Below, piece by piece: positions 16,648 through 22,966 of a DNA stretch of 28,328 nucleotides. The stretch spans positions 1 through 28,328 of the forward strand of contig JBAWVS010000028.1 of assembly GCA_037147175.1 (NCBI GenBank). The letters are read 5' to 3'. The notes below the pieces were generated by a model that was not told where the DNA came from, ran no database searches, and saw nothing but the letters and a program-made list of their open reading frames with translations. The stretch's first letter is position 1; every line of letters starts with the position of its first letter. The stretch is from a bacterium (lineage in GTDB: Bacteria > Cyanobacteriota > Vampirovibrionia > Gastranaerophilales > UBA9971). A program made the position numbers and the translations under genes.

Positions 16648-17088
16648 CTAAGCAATTTTTCTTTCATTGATTAACTCAATTAAAAAATCTTTGCCGCCTT
16701 TTTTAATTGCTCTTAAAAGTAAATCAGCACTTTTAGACTGATCGACTTTATAAGTTTCCCATCGAGCAAAGGATTTTGATCCTAATCCTAAAAGTTTATC
16801 CAGCTGATCTTGTGTATATCCCAGAGATTCCCTTATTCCTTTTATTTCTTCTGCTGTTAAAAGTCCTCGTTTTTGTCGATCTTCTTTAAGAGCTTCAAGT
16901 ATTTTTTGTGATTCAATTTTACAATCTTGAGGATTCAAATAGCATTCTCCGCAATTTTGGCATTTAGACCAAGACAGTCCGGTTAAATTTAAAGGCTTTT
17001 TCTTATTGCCGACTTTAAATTCTATTGTTTCTTGCTGATTTTCTTGTCTGATGATGTCATTAGAACCGCATATTGCACAAGTTTTCAT
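16648..17088 (-). CDS. mqsA: MqsA-family antitoxin
   Basis: The 146-residue product has the MqsA layout: an N-terminal zinc knuckle with Cys4, Cys7, Cys43 and Cys46 (CAIC and CQNC, plus Cys49), and a C-terminal HTH (about 78-130; TAEEIKGIRESLGYTQDQLDKLLGLG). It should bind and block the MqsR toxin and repress the operon. The DNA-reading segment is GSKSFARW instead of the E. coli GVNAFSRY, so Arg109 is kept while the Asn97 equivalent is Lys105; the operator should therefore differ. It starts 12 bases after the mqsR stop, with AGAGGTAA as ribosome-binding site. Confidence 0.9.
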   Translation of the reverse strand: MKTCAICGSNDIIRQENQQETIEFKVGNKKKPLNLTGLSWSKCQNCGECYLNPQDCKIESQKILEALKEDRQKRGLLTAEEIKGIRESLGYTQDQLDKLLGLGSKSFARWETYKVDQSKSADLLLRAIKKGGKDFLIELINERKIA

Positions 17089-17100
17089 GATATTACCTCT

Positions 17101-17406
17101 TTATTTTCTTTTAAATTGAATTATTACTGATTCATTATCTAATATTTGAAGTTTAATGTAAGCCGTTCCTTTGTTTATTATTGCTTTATGATAAACGTCT
17201 TGCCATAATTTGTTATTTTCATTAACCGTCATCGATTTATACAAATCAATATTTTCAAGTGTATCGATGATTTCAATAATTTCATCAGGCAGAAGCGAGA
17301 AATCTTTTTCGGCATTACGAGAAGCAACTTTTGTAATCTGATAATTACCTTGAAGGATAAAGGATTTTACTTCTTCTAAATTATAATGAGATTTTCTCTT
17401 TTCCAT
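17101..17406 (-). CDS. mqsR: MqsR-family toxin (mRNA interferase)
   Basis: The 101-residue protein aligns end to end with E. coli MqsR (98 aa), a ribosome-independent RNase that cuts at GCU. It starts with MEKRKSHYNLEEVKSFI and keeps YKSMT (56-60), WQDVY (68-72) and the VIIQFKRK end. Catalytic positions are present: Lys57, Gln69, Tyr83 and Lys99. The order toxin then antitoxin matches the mqsRA operon. TTGCAA-16-TAAATT just upstream on the minus strand is a possible promoter. The toxin seems intact. Confidence 0.9.
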   Translation of the reverse strand: MEKRKSHYNLEEVKSFILQGNYQITKVASRNAEKDFSLLPDEIIEIIDTLENIDLYKSMTVNENNKLWQDVYHKAIINKGTAYIKLQILDNESVIIQFKRK

Positions 17407-17451
17407 TTTTAAACCTTTATTAATTTAGCTTAATAGTATCACATTGCAACC

Positions 17452-17547
17452 ATGAATTCAAGTTGTCAGAATGTTTCTGAACAAACATATTTTCGAGCAA
17501 TAGACTTGAAAGCCTTCGCAGAAGGCTTTATCATTCATAACAGTTGA
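17452..17547 (+). repeat. Repeat R1, first copy, with a 31-codon frame
   Basis: About 77 bases (17470-17547) recur at 18559-18635 with few changes. In both copies one frame stays open and ends at the same stop: EQTYFRAIDLKAFAEGFIIH here, EQTYFRTIDLKSFAEGFIIH there. Here an ATG at 17452 gives a 31-residue frame, but no ribosome-binding site is obvious. AAGCCTTC/GAAGGCTT forms a hairpin in this copy, weakened in the other. It lies 45 bases upstream of, and divergent from, mqsR. It may be a coding remnant or a non-coding repeat. Confidence 0.5.
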
Positions 17548-17600
17548 AACGTTGTAAATAAACTAATTCGAGGTAACTTATGGTTTAATTCAAACATTCA

Positions 17601-17700
17601 AAAAAAAATAGATGCTGTTTTACAATGGCGAACCCGTGACGCAATATCGGAGACAAATATTCTTGTTCGTCTTAAACAGTTGAATGCAAAATATACATTA
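17601..17700 (+). repeat. Repeat R4, first copy
   Basis: ATAGAT.C.GTTTTACAATGGCGAACCC.TGACGCAATATC and the following ATTCTTGTT...AAACAGTTGAA recur at 19848-19964. One frame reads QWRTRDAISETNILVRLKQL here and QWRTHDAIS...ILVCIKQL there, but neither copy has a start codon with a ribosome-binding site. Probably a decayed gene carried as part of a repeated block. It runs directly into palindromic-repeat sequence (TACATTATCAG). Confidence 0.55.
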
Positions 17701-17907
17701 TCAGATGGTATGAGAAACATTATCACCCAGTCTGAGAAAAAGCTATAGATTATCAGATGGTTTGAGAAAGTTTATCGCTTAGAATGAGAATTTTGAATAA
17801 AATCAGCTGAAAATGATGGCTGATTCTATTTTTTTTGCAAAGTCCCTGATAATTTTATCAAACTAAGTGACAGTAAAGTTTCGTGTTTTTATGTGTGGTT
17901 TTGATAA
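17696..17907. repeat. Palindromic TA-flanking repeat, copy B with a partial tandem copy
   Basis: A partial unit (17696-17745, ATTATCAGATGGTATGAGAAA) is followed by a full unit (17749-17907) with ATTATCAGATGGTTTGAGAA, a hairpin, a T run, CCTGATAATTTTATCAAA and the same 3' block as copy A (17883-17907). The 5' and 3' thirds are roughly complementary. It ends 11 bases from the higA stop. Confidence 0.7.
17801..17837. terminator. Hairpin of repeat copy B, terminator-like
   Basis: AATCAGC (17801-17807) pairs with GCTGATT (17819-17825), followed by CTATTTTTTTT. The stem is shorter than in copies A and D but at the same place in the repeat. Confidence 0.5.
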
Positions 17908-17918
17908 GAATAAAATAA

Positions 17919-18203
17919 TTATCCGTACATAACCTGAACATCATCAAGATTAGCGGTTTTTCTTGCCTGAGCTAAATCATAATGAGATTGCATATTAATC
18001 CAAAATTCAGGAGTAGTATTAAATGCCTTCGCAAGTTTTAAAGCCATTAAAGAACTGATACCTGATTTGCCGTTGACTATTTCTGATAATGTAGTTCTTG
18101 ATATTCCCAGCTTCAAAGCTGCCTCGGTTATTGATAAGCCTAAAGGCTCGAGACATTCTTGTTTTAATATTTTTCCCGGATGCGGCGGATTTTTCATTTG
18201 CAT
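17919..18203 (-). CDS. higA: HigA/VapI-family antitoxin
   Basis: The 94-residue protein is an XRE-type HTH antitoxin. [20 protein letters not shown] (6-25) is the family start, followed by the HTH ([25 protein letters not shown]) and [20 protein letters not shown], the classic HigA segment. It should neutralise HigB and repress the operon. GGAGGTGAT lies 6 bases before the ATG at 18203; a second ATG two codons later is also possible. It begins 13 bases after the higB stop. Confidence 0.92.
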   Translation of the reverse strand: MQMKNPPHPGKILKQECLEPLGLSITEAALKLGISRTTLSEIVNGKSGISSLMALKLAKAFNTTPEFWINMQSHYDLAQARKTANLDDVQVMYG

Positions 18204-18216
18204 AATATCACCTCCA

Positions 18217-18495
18217 TTAGTGATAGTCTTCGTAATTTAATATATAAGCGTTTCCATTTTCAAATTTAAAAGTTATTCGCCAGTTTGCTCTGACTGTAAC
18301 CGACCAAAGGTCTTTCATATTTCCTTTTAACGGATGCAATTTATACGAAGGAAGAGCCAAATCATGTATAACAAATGCCGAATCAATAGTTAAAAGAATA
18401 TTCTGAACTTTTTCTATGTGTTCAGAATTAATTCCTGATGCGTCATCGTCAAGAAATAATTTTTCTAAACCTTTATGTTTAAAACTTTTAATCAT
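18217..18495 (-). CDS. higB: HigB-family toxin (RelE superfamily)
   Basis: The 92-residue protein matches the plasmid-maintenance killer type: [20 protein letters not shown], then [31 protein letters not shown] and a YEDYH end. HigB toxins are ribosome-dependent mRNA endonucleases. It is first in the higBA operon. The promoter -10 box ends only 9 bases before the ATG and no Shine-Dalgarno sequence is present, so the mRNA may be leaderless. No sign of decay. Confidence 0.92.
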   Translation of the reverse strand: MIKSFKHKGLEKLFLDDDASGINSEHIEKVQNILLTIDSAFVIHDLALPSYKLHPLKGNMKDLWSVTVRANWRITFKFENGNAYILNYEDYH

Positions 18496-18504
18496 AATAA
18501 TTAC

Positions 18505-18533
18505 ATTGTAAACTGTTAGGCTACGGTTGTCAA
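18505..18533 (-). promoter_or_regulatory. higBA promoter
   Basis: On the minus strand TTGACA (18528-18533) and TACAAT (18505-18510) are 17 bases apart, an excellent sigma-70 match. Transcription would start near 18498, about 3 bases before the higB ATG. Confidence 0.7.
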
Positions 18534-18558
18534 TTGTGTAAGATAATTTTATTTTTTA

Positions 18559-18635
18559 ATGTTGCTGAACAAACATATTTTCGAACAATAGACTTGAAAT
18601 CTTTCGCAGAAGGCTTTATCATTCACAACAGTTAA
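18559..18635 (+). repeat. Repeat R1, second copy
   Basis: Copy of 17470-17547 with the same open frame and stop position (EQTYFRTIDLKSFAEGFIIH). It sits 64 bases upstream of higB, divergent, just as the first copy sits beside mqsR. No ATG is in frame; upstream TTG codons exist. Confidence 0.55.
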
Positions 18636-18672
18636 AGAGTAATAAAGAAATTGATTCTAGGTAAACGCAAAT

Positions 18673-18785
18673 ATGTCTCTATGTAAAACGTTCGGCTTTT
18701 TAGATTGGACTTTAAACAAACCAGAGTTATGATGAAACTATGTTAAATAACTAAAATACAAGGAGAATAGGCAACTATAGGAAAT
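18673..18785 (+). repeat. Repeat R3, first copy
   Basis: Shares CAGAGTTATGATGAAACTA, then GTTAA.TAACTAAAA..CAAGGAG and CAACTA.AGGAAA with 19717-19829. It includes a Shine-Dalgarno-like AAGGAG not followed by a start codon, so it may be the 5' part of a lost gene. A short open stretch follows (EINEITFKEFIKDDKTRDIT) without a start. Confidence 0.5.
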
Positions 18786-18859
18786 TAATGAAATTACATT
18801 TAAGGAATTTATCAAAGATGATAAAACTCGCGATATAACCTCATTGTAATATAGAACAT

Positions 18860-18985
18860 AAAACTAAGTGATAGTAAAGATTGTACAGTTGTACTATAGA
18901 TTATCAGGTGGTTTGAGAAAGTTTATCAGTCAGTATGAGAAAAAGCCCCAAAAATTATCAAACTCCTCCATCAAAGTGGGGAAAT
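18860..18985. repeat. Palindromic TA-flanking repeat, copy C (partial)
   Basis: A tail fragment (AAACTAAGTGATAGTAAAG, 18861-18879) precedes TTATCAGGTGGTTTGAGAAA and GTTTATCAGTCAGTATGAGAA (18901-18940), then TTATCAAACTCCTCCATCAA (18956-18975), which is the complement of a family 5' end. The central hairpin differs from A, B and D. It lies before the AbrB-like/RelE-like pair. Confidence 0.6.
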
Positions 18986-19084
18986 TTTCTGCTATTTTTT
19001 CAAGTTAAGATTTATGTTGCTTTATGAACTTATAAGTCTTCTTCCTTATAAAATTCTAAGGTGGGAATCATGCAACTATCCCAC

Positions 19085-19113
19085 TTGAAATAATACCCAC
19101 AAATTGATATAAT
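19085..19113 (+). promoter_or_regulatory. Promoter of the AbrB-like/RelE-like pair
   Basis: TTGAAA (19085-19090) and TATAAT (19108-19113) are 17 bases apart. The in-frame ATG at 19112 lies inside the -10 box, so the true start is the next ATG at 19139. Confidence 0.7.
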
Positions 19114-19138
19114 GATAATAATTACAAGGAGAAGTATC

Positions 19139-19405
19139 ATGGCTATACAAGAAAAATATTTAAAACCAGATTCAAAAGGAAGAATACAGCTTGGCAGACT
19201 TGCAAAAGATGTTGTTCGATATCAAGTTGTTGAAGAATCCGATGGAAAAATAATATTATTCCCTGAAGTTGCAATACCAGCAAACGAAGCTTGGTTGTAC
19301 AAGAATAAAAAAGCTCTTGAAGCTGTTAAAAAAGGATTAGAAGATTCTGCTTCAGGAAAAGTAAAAAAAAGAGGCAGCTTTGCAAAATATATAGATGAGG
19401 AATAA
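19139..19405 (+). CDS. Antitoxin-like protein (AbrB-like start)
   Basis: The start is set by AAGGAG 9 bases upstream and by the promoter position, giving 88 residues. The N-terminal half (LKPDSKGRIQLGRL, then YQVVEESDGKIILFPEV) resembles the swapped-hairpin AbrB/MazE DNA-binding fold; the C-terminal half (KNKKALEAVKKGLEDSASGK...SFAKYIDEE) looks like the toxin-wrapping tail of a RelB/Phd-type antitoxin. Its stop overlaps the next start (TAATG), as in a coupled antitoxin-toxin pair. Role inferred from layout and length. Confidence 0.7.
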   Translation: MAIQEKYLKPDSKGRIQLGRLAKDVVRYQVVEESDGKIILFPEVAIPANEAWLYKNKKALEAVKKGLEDSASGKVKKRGSFAKYIDEE

Positions 19406-19701
19406 TGGCATTTGAATTAATATTTTCAGATCAGGCAGATGCAGATATGGAAAACCTTGAAAATGATAAAAGTCTTGAGAAAAAACTTAAAGCAGTTAAT
19501 AAAGCGTTAGGCTACCTTGAAACTAACCCGAGACATCCCAGTTTGAATACTCACGAATTTACATCTTTGACAAAACAGTACGGAATAAAAATATATGAGG
19601 CATATGCAGAAAATAATACTCCTGCTGCTTATAGAATTTTTTGGCATTATGGTCCCGGCAAAAAATTTATAACAATAATTTCAGTAACCGCACATCCATA
19701 A
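19405..19701 (+). CDS. RelE/ParE-superfamily toxin
   Basis: The 98-residue product begins MAFELIFSDQADADMENLEN and ends with AAYRIFWHYGPGKKFITIIS then VTAHP, a pattern of RelE-like toxins with a compact beta-sheet. It is translated by stop-start overlap from the antitoxin gene. Target (ribosome-bound mRNA or gyrase) cannot be told from sequence. It appears intact and is followed by repeat R3. Confidence 0.72.
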   Translation: MAFELIFSDQADADMENLENDKSLEKKLKAVNKALGYLETNPRHPSLNTHEFTSLTKQYGIKIYEAYAENNTPAAYRIFWHYGPGKKFITIISVTAHP

Positions 19702-19716
19702 AATAAGTATTTAAAA

Positions 19717-19829
19717 TGTGTTCCTGTGTAAACCTTTTAGCTTTTTTGACTGGACTTCGTCGTGATCAGAGTTATGATGAAACTAAGTTAAGTAACTAAA
19801 AAGCAAGGAGGACAAACAACTACAGGAAA
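19717..19829 (+). repeat. Repeat R3, second copy
   Basis: Direct copy of 18673-18785, containing AAGCAAGGAGGACAAACAAC, again without a usable start codon after the AAGGAGG. It is followed at once by repeat R4. Confidence 0.5.
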
Positions 19830-19847
19830 ATAAAAAAAGAGCTAAAA

Positions 19848-19964
19848 TAAAAAATAGATACAGTTTTACAATGGCGAACCCATGACGCAATATCCACCGC
19901 ATATATTCTTGTTTGTATCAAACAGTTGAATAACAAATATAGAAGTATAAATGTACATTATCAG
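19848..19964 (+). repeat. Repeat R4, second copy
   Basis: Direct copy of 17601-17700, followed by ACATTATCAG, which is the first bases of the palindromic repeat cut short. This shows that R3, R4 and the palindromic repeat were once one contiguous block. Confidence 0.55.
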
Positions 19965-19978
19965 TGTATTTGTATATC

Positions 19979-20018
19979 TATAGTTTTATTCGGTATCAAT
20001 TTATAGTTTTATTCGGTA
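19979..20018 (+). repeat. Two direct 17-base repeats
   Basis: TATAGTTTTATTCGGTA occurs at 19979-19995 and 20002-20018, a period of 23 bases. It lies 70 bases before the TTACCA array and may be part of the same regulatory or origin-like region. Confidence 0.6.
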
Positions 20019-20090
20019 AATAAAAAAGGGGGAAGTGAAAAATAAATCAAGTACAGCGTGGCTTTTAGGCAATTTCTGGGGTTTGATAAT

Positions 20091-20237
20091 ACTTACCAAA
20101 ATTTACCAACACTTACCAGTATATACCAGTTTATTACCGCTTTTTTTGAAGTTTTACCAACATTGATTTTTAAAACTGCCTGCAACCCCTACCAAATAAG
20201 GCTATAGGGGGTGGTAAATAACGGTAAACATTTACCG
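20091..20237. repeat. Phased TTACCA array and GGTAAA palindrome
   Basis: The core ACCA/ACCG starts at 20095, 20105, 20115, 20125, 20136 and 20156, that is at 10, 10, 10, 11 and 20-base steps, so the sites lie on one face of the helix. Inverted sites follow: GGTAAA at 20213 and 20223, and the perfect palindrome CGGTAAA-CA-TTTACCG at 20222-20237. ACCCCTA and TAGGGGGT between them can also pair. It looks like an iteron or multi-operator region. No replication gene is present. Confidence 0.6.
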
Positions 20238-20387
20238 CTATTCCATGTAAAAATTGAAGAAAATTCGCAAAAAAAGCGAGCTATTTCTGAAAATCAGAAA
20301 AAACCGCCCCTGGTGCATTGAGAAAAAATTTGCTAAAATCGCTACAATCTGCTTAGTGTCTATAAATACAGGATTACAAATATTATA

Positions 20388-20424
20388 CTTTCAGTCGGAG
20401 TGATTTTTTCACACGGATTGAAAG
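20388..20424. other. Stem-loop
   Basis: CTTTCAGTC (20388-20396) pairs with GATTGAAAG (20416-20424) over 9 bp with one G-U pair, and GTGA/TCAC pair inside. Part of the gene-free stretch 19702-20924. No known RNA family is recognised. Confidence 0.4.
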
Positions 20425-20571
20425 CTAGGTTTTATCAATGCCGAAAACCTTTACCATGTTTGGGATTACAGGATTTTTCAAGTTTTCTTGTTTATCGGAG
20501 TTAATTTCTGCTGAAAAACTTCGAAGTAGGAAGGTTGGGGAAGCAAGGGGAAATGTTTCTAATGGTTTAAG

Positions 20572-20617
20572 AATTATGTTTTTCTGTGTTTATAAGGGAA
20601 AAACATAATTTATTTTT
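20572..20617 (+). terminator. Strong hairpin with T-rich tail
   Basis: A perfect 13-bp stem (AATTATGTTTTTC at 20572-20584 with GAAAAACATAATT at 20598-20610) is followed by TATTTTT. It can act as a terminator, though no gene upstream of it is recognised. Confidence 0.5.
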
Positions 20618-20697
20618 CATAACTTTCCAAACTGATAATTCTCATTTTAGGTGTTAAATACATGCATGAAAATTTTTAGCTCAAGGAGGAAGTTTGG

Positions 20698-20763
20698 TTG
20701 AGAATAAAGCCGCTTTACGAAGTCATAAATGTTAAGTTGCTTGAAGAAACTTTTTTGGAATGA
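20698..20763 (+). pseudogene. Short frame after a strong ribosome-binding site
   Basis: AAGGAGG (20683-20689) lies 8 bases before a TTG that opens a 21-codon frame (RIKPLYEVINVKLLEETFLE) ending at TGA. The signal strength suggests a gene that has been truncated. No family is recognised. Confidence 0.25.
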
Positions 20764-20886
20764 CATAAAAACTCGTATTTATTGAATTTTTAGCTTGTTA
20801 CAGTCAGATATATTTAGATACAAAACTAAATATTCTTAACAAAGTTACACAATCATTTTATATTGAAATAAAACCCATTATAATGT

Positions 20887-20902
20887 ATATTAATTAATAT
20901 AA
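20887..20902. promoter_or_regulatory. Palindrome upstream of hipB, operator candidate
   Basis: TATATTAATTAATATA is a perfect 16-base palindrome just downstream of a TATAAT (20879-20884) and 23 bases before the hipB start. Its place fits an autoregulatory HipB site, though such AT-rich palindromes also arise by chance. Confidence 0.4.
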
Positions 20903-20924
20903 TTACCTGCATAAAGGGTTTTAC

Positions 20925-21251
20925 ATGAAAAAAACAACTATTATTCCAATTCCTGTACAAAAAACATTAACTACTTTGGGCACTAATATAAAAGAAGCAC
21001 GCATAAAACGCAGGCTAACAATGAAGCTTGTTGCAGAGAGAGCAGGTATAAAAACAGATACGCTTTCTAATGTTGAAAAAGGTAGCCCCACCGTTTCTAT
21101 AGGAATCTATGCAAAAGTTTTATTTGTTCTGGGATTGGTTGATAATATGTATGAGCTTGCAAATCCTGACAAGGATGAAGTCGGGAAAATCCTTGCAAGT
21201 GAAAACCTTCCCAAACGTGTCAGATATAAAAACAAAAAGGCTGAAATATAA
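20925..21251 (+). CDS. hipB: HipB-like antitoxin, XRE family
   Basis: The 108-residue protein has an XRE helix-turn-helix at about residues 18-75 (LGTNIKEARIKRRLTMKLVA, ERAGIKTDTLSNVEKGSPTV). HipB dimers bind HipA and repress the operon. The downstream hipA begins 2 bases after its stop, so the pair is co-transcribed. The start follows AAAGGG about 6 bases upstream. Confidence 0.88.
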   Translation: MKKTTIIPIPVQKTLTTLGTNIKEARIKRRLTMKLVAERAGIKTDTLSNVEKGSPTVSIGIYAKVLFVLGLVDNMYELANPDKDEVGKILASENLPKRVRYKNKKAEI

Positions 21252-21253
21252 TC

Positions 21254-22483
21254 ATGGCAGATAAAAAAGTATATGTATATATAAATTTAAGCGGGAAAGA
21301 TTATCTTGTTGGTGAAATGTGGTCACATTTCAGTAAAAACAAAGAAACTTCCTCTTTTGAGTATTCTAATGAATGGCTAAATCGGCAAGACTCATTTTCA
21401 TTAGAGCCCAATTTGTTTTTGGGCAAGGGAAAACAATTAGCAAGAAAAGGAATTAAAATTTTTGGGGCCTTTGGTGATTCAGCTCCTGATACATGGGGCA
21501 GAATTTTGATGAGAAGATATGAAGCTAAACTTGCAAAAGAAGAAAATAGACCCATTAAAACATTAAATGAAATTGATTATTTGCTTGGCGTAAATGATGA
21601 AGCAAGACAAGGTGCTTTAAGGTTCAAAGAAGCTGCGGGTGCAGATTTTTTATTTCCTTCAAGTATAAAATCAATTCCGCCCTTGGTGTATCTGCCTAAA
21701 TTATTGGCTGCCGCAGATAAAGTTGAAGCAAATGATGAAAAATTTGAAGATATAAGACTTTTACTTCTTCCGGGTTCTTCTTTAGGCGGAGCCAGACCAA
21801 AAGCTTCCGTAATTGATAAAGCAGAAAATCTTTGTATTGCAAAATTTCCTAAAAATACTGATACGCACAATTTAGTACTCTGGGAAGCTGTTGCTTTGAC
21901 TTTGGCAAAAAACGCAGGGATTAATACACCAGATTGGTTTTTGGAAAAAATTGGGAATAAGGATGTCATTATAATAAAAAGGTTTGATCGAAACGGAAAA
22001 ACAAGAATTCCGTTTTTATCAGCTATGAGTATGCTAAATGCTGTTGATAATGATGAAATAACTCATAGCTACCTTGATATAGCAGACTCTTTAAGACAAT
22101 ATGGCTCAAGTCCAAAAGCCGATTTAGTCGAACTCTGGAAAAGGATTGTCTTTTCAATAATGATTTCTAATACCGATGATCATTTAAGGAATCACGGATT
22201 TTTGTACGAATCGGAAATGGGTTGGCGATTGTCGCCTGTCTATGATATTAACCCTAATCCTCAAAATGCCGGCAGTTTAACAACGTATATTTCACAAGAT
22301 GATAATTCTGCTGATATTAAATTGGCATTTAGTGTTGCTGAATATTTTGGATTAAAAAATAATGAAGCAAATTTTATCGCAGATGAAATTAAAAAATCTG
22401 TTCAAAAATGGGTAGATACCGCAAAGTCATTAGGGTTGAAACGTTCGGAAATAGAACAAATGAGTAATGCTTTTAAGGTTTAA
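21254..22483 (+). CDS. hipA: HipA-family serine/threonine kinase toxin
   Basis: The 409-residue protein has the HipA N-terminal domain (about 1-125) and kinase core. GSSLGGARPKA (174-184) is the Gly-rich loop that can hold an autophosphorylation Ser; Lys197 (IAKFPK) is the ATP lysine; ISNTDDHLRNHGF (304-316) carries the catalytic Asp309; YDINPNP (330-336) carries the metal-binding Asp331. HipA phosphorylates GltX in E. coli, while relatives act on other tRNA synthetases; the target here is unknown. The kinase appears intact and ends 2 bases from a convergent gene fragment. Confidence 0.92.
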   Translation: MADKKVYVYINLSGKDYLVGEMWSHFSKNKETSSFEYSNEWLNRQDSFSLEPNLFLGKGKQLARKGIKIFGAFGDSAPDTWGRILMRRYEAKLAKEENRPIKTLNEIDYLLGVNDEARQGALRFKEAAGADFLFPSSIKSIPPLVYLPKLLAAADKVEANDEKFEDIRLLLLPGSSLGGARPKASVIDKAENLCIAKFPKNTDTHNLVLWEAVALTLAKNAGINTPDWFLEKIGNKDVIIIKRFDRNGKTRIPFLSAMSMLNAVDNDEITHSYLDIADSLRQYGSSPKADLVELWKRIVFSIMISNTDDHLRNHGFLYESEMGWRLSPVYDINPNPQNAGSLTTYISQDDNSADIKLAFSVAEYFGLKNNEANFIADEIKKSVQKWVDTAKSLGLKRSEIEQMSNAFKV

Positions 22484-22485
22484 AA

Positions 22486-22527
22486 TTATACTGCCCCGTC
22501 AATTATTTCTTTCAAAGCCTGTTCTTG
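22486..22527 (-). pseudogene. 3' fragment of a paralogue of the gene at 24174-24494
   Basis: On the minus strand the 13 codons QEQALKEIIDGAV and a stop match the end HEQALKEIIEGKI of the gene at 24174-24494. They directly follow, in the same frame, the stop of the truncated Abi gene. This is the scar of a deletion that joined two genes. Confidence 0.6.
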
Positions 22528-22800
22528 TTATGTTTCAGAATAAATTCTTAATTCTTTATCTTTTAAAATATTTTTTATTAAATTTTGGTCTAATAGCCAT
22601 TTATTTCTAATATTTTGACTTATTGCATTATTTATATGATTTCTTAAAGCTACTTCTAACAAAGCTATTAGGGGATATAACTCTTTTGAAAGTATAATAT
22701 TCCATAAATACAGGTCAATAATATCACCTTTATTGTCTATATCATTAACTATATATCTTTTAAGCCTTTCCTTGTTCAAACTATAGTTATATTTGTCCAA
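22528..22800 (-). pseudogene. Truncated AbiF/Abi_2-like gene
   Basis: The 90 residues correspond to the N-terminal third of the full-length paralogue at 23153: LYLWNIILSKELYPLIALLEVALRNHI here against LYRYNLKLSKSIYPYLAILENILKIKI there. The HEPN motif and the C-terminal two thirds are missing. The start would be TTG at 22800 after CGGAG with a spacer of about 8 bases. It is divergent from the full-length gene, with 352 bases of structured sequence between them. Probably inactive. Confidence 0.7.
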
Positions 22801-22812
22801 AACAAAACTCCG

Positions 22813-22840
22813 TTGAAATACAATTAAATTATGCTATAAT
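22813..22840 (+). promoter_or_regulatory. Promoter candidate reading into a hairpin
   Basis: TTGAAA (22813-22818) and TATAAT (22835-22840) are 16 bases apart. A transcript would begin near 22847 and contain the hairpin at 22851-22891. Confidence 0.45.
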
Positions 22841-22849
22841 AAAATGGTA

Positions 22850-22891
22850 GACTCCAGATTTTCTTCCTGCCTTTGGCATAGATGCTGGAGT
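22850..22891. ncRNA. Hairpin between the two Abi genes, possible small RNA
   Basis: ACTCCAG (22851-22857) pairs with CTGGAGT (22885-22891), and TGCC-TTT-GGCA pair inside. On the plus strand it follows a promoter candidate and ends with TTTTATT; on the minus strand it lies in the leader of the truncated Abi gene. It does not share the fold of the larger RNA at 22977-23105. Confidence 0.4.
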
Positions 22892-22966
22892 ATCGTTTTA
22901 TTATAATATAATTTTTATAATCTCATTTGCCCCTTAATTGTACAAAAAAACTAAAACCGTGATCTG

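Noticed and set aside
17601-17752. Real gene reading QWRTRDAISETNILVRLKQL
   Set aside because: No start codon with a ribosome-binding site, and the second copy diverges and ends elsewhere; treated as a repeat or gene remnant.
19112-19138. Upstream ATG for the AbrB-like antitoxin
   Set aside because: It overlaps the -10 box; the AAGGAG favours ATG 19139.
16440-20018. Possible CRISPR array or integron attC array
   Set aside because: Repeats are irregular in spacing, of several types, and lie around TA genes; no cas genes, no integrase, and no clear attC core sites were found.
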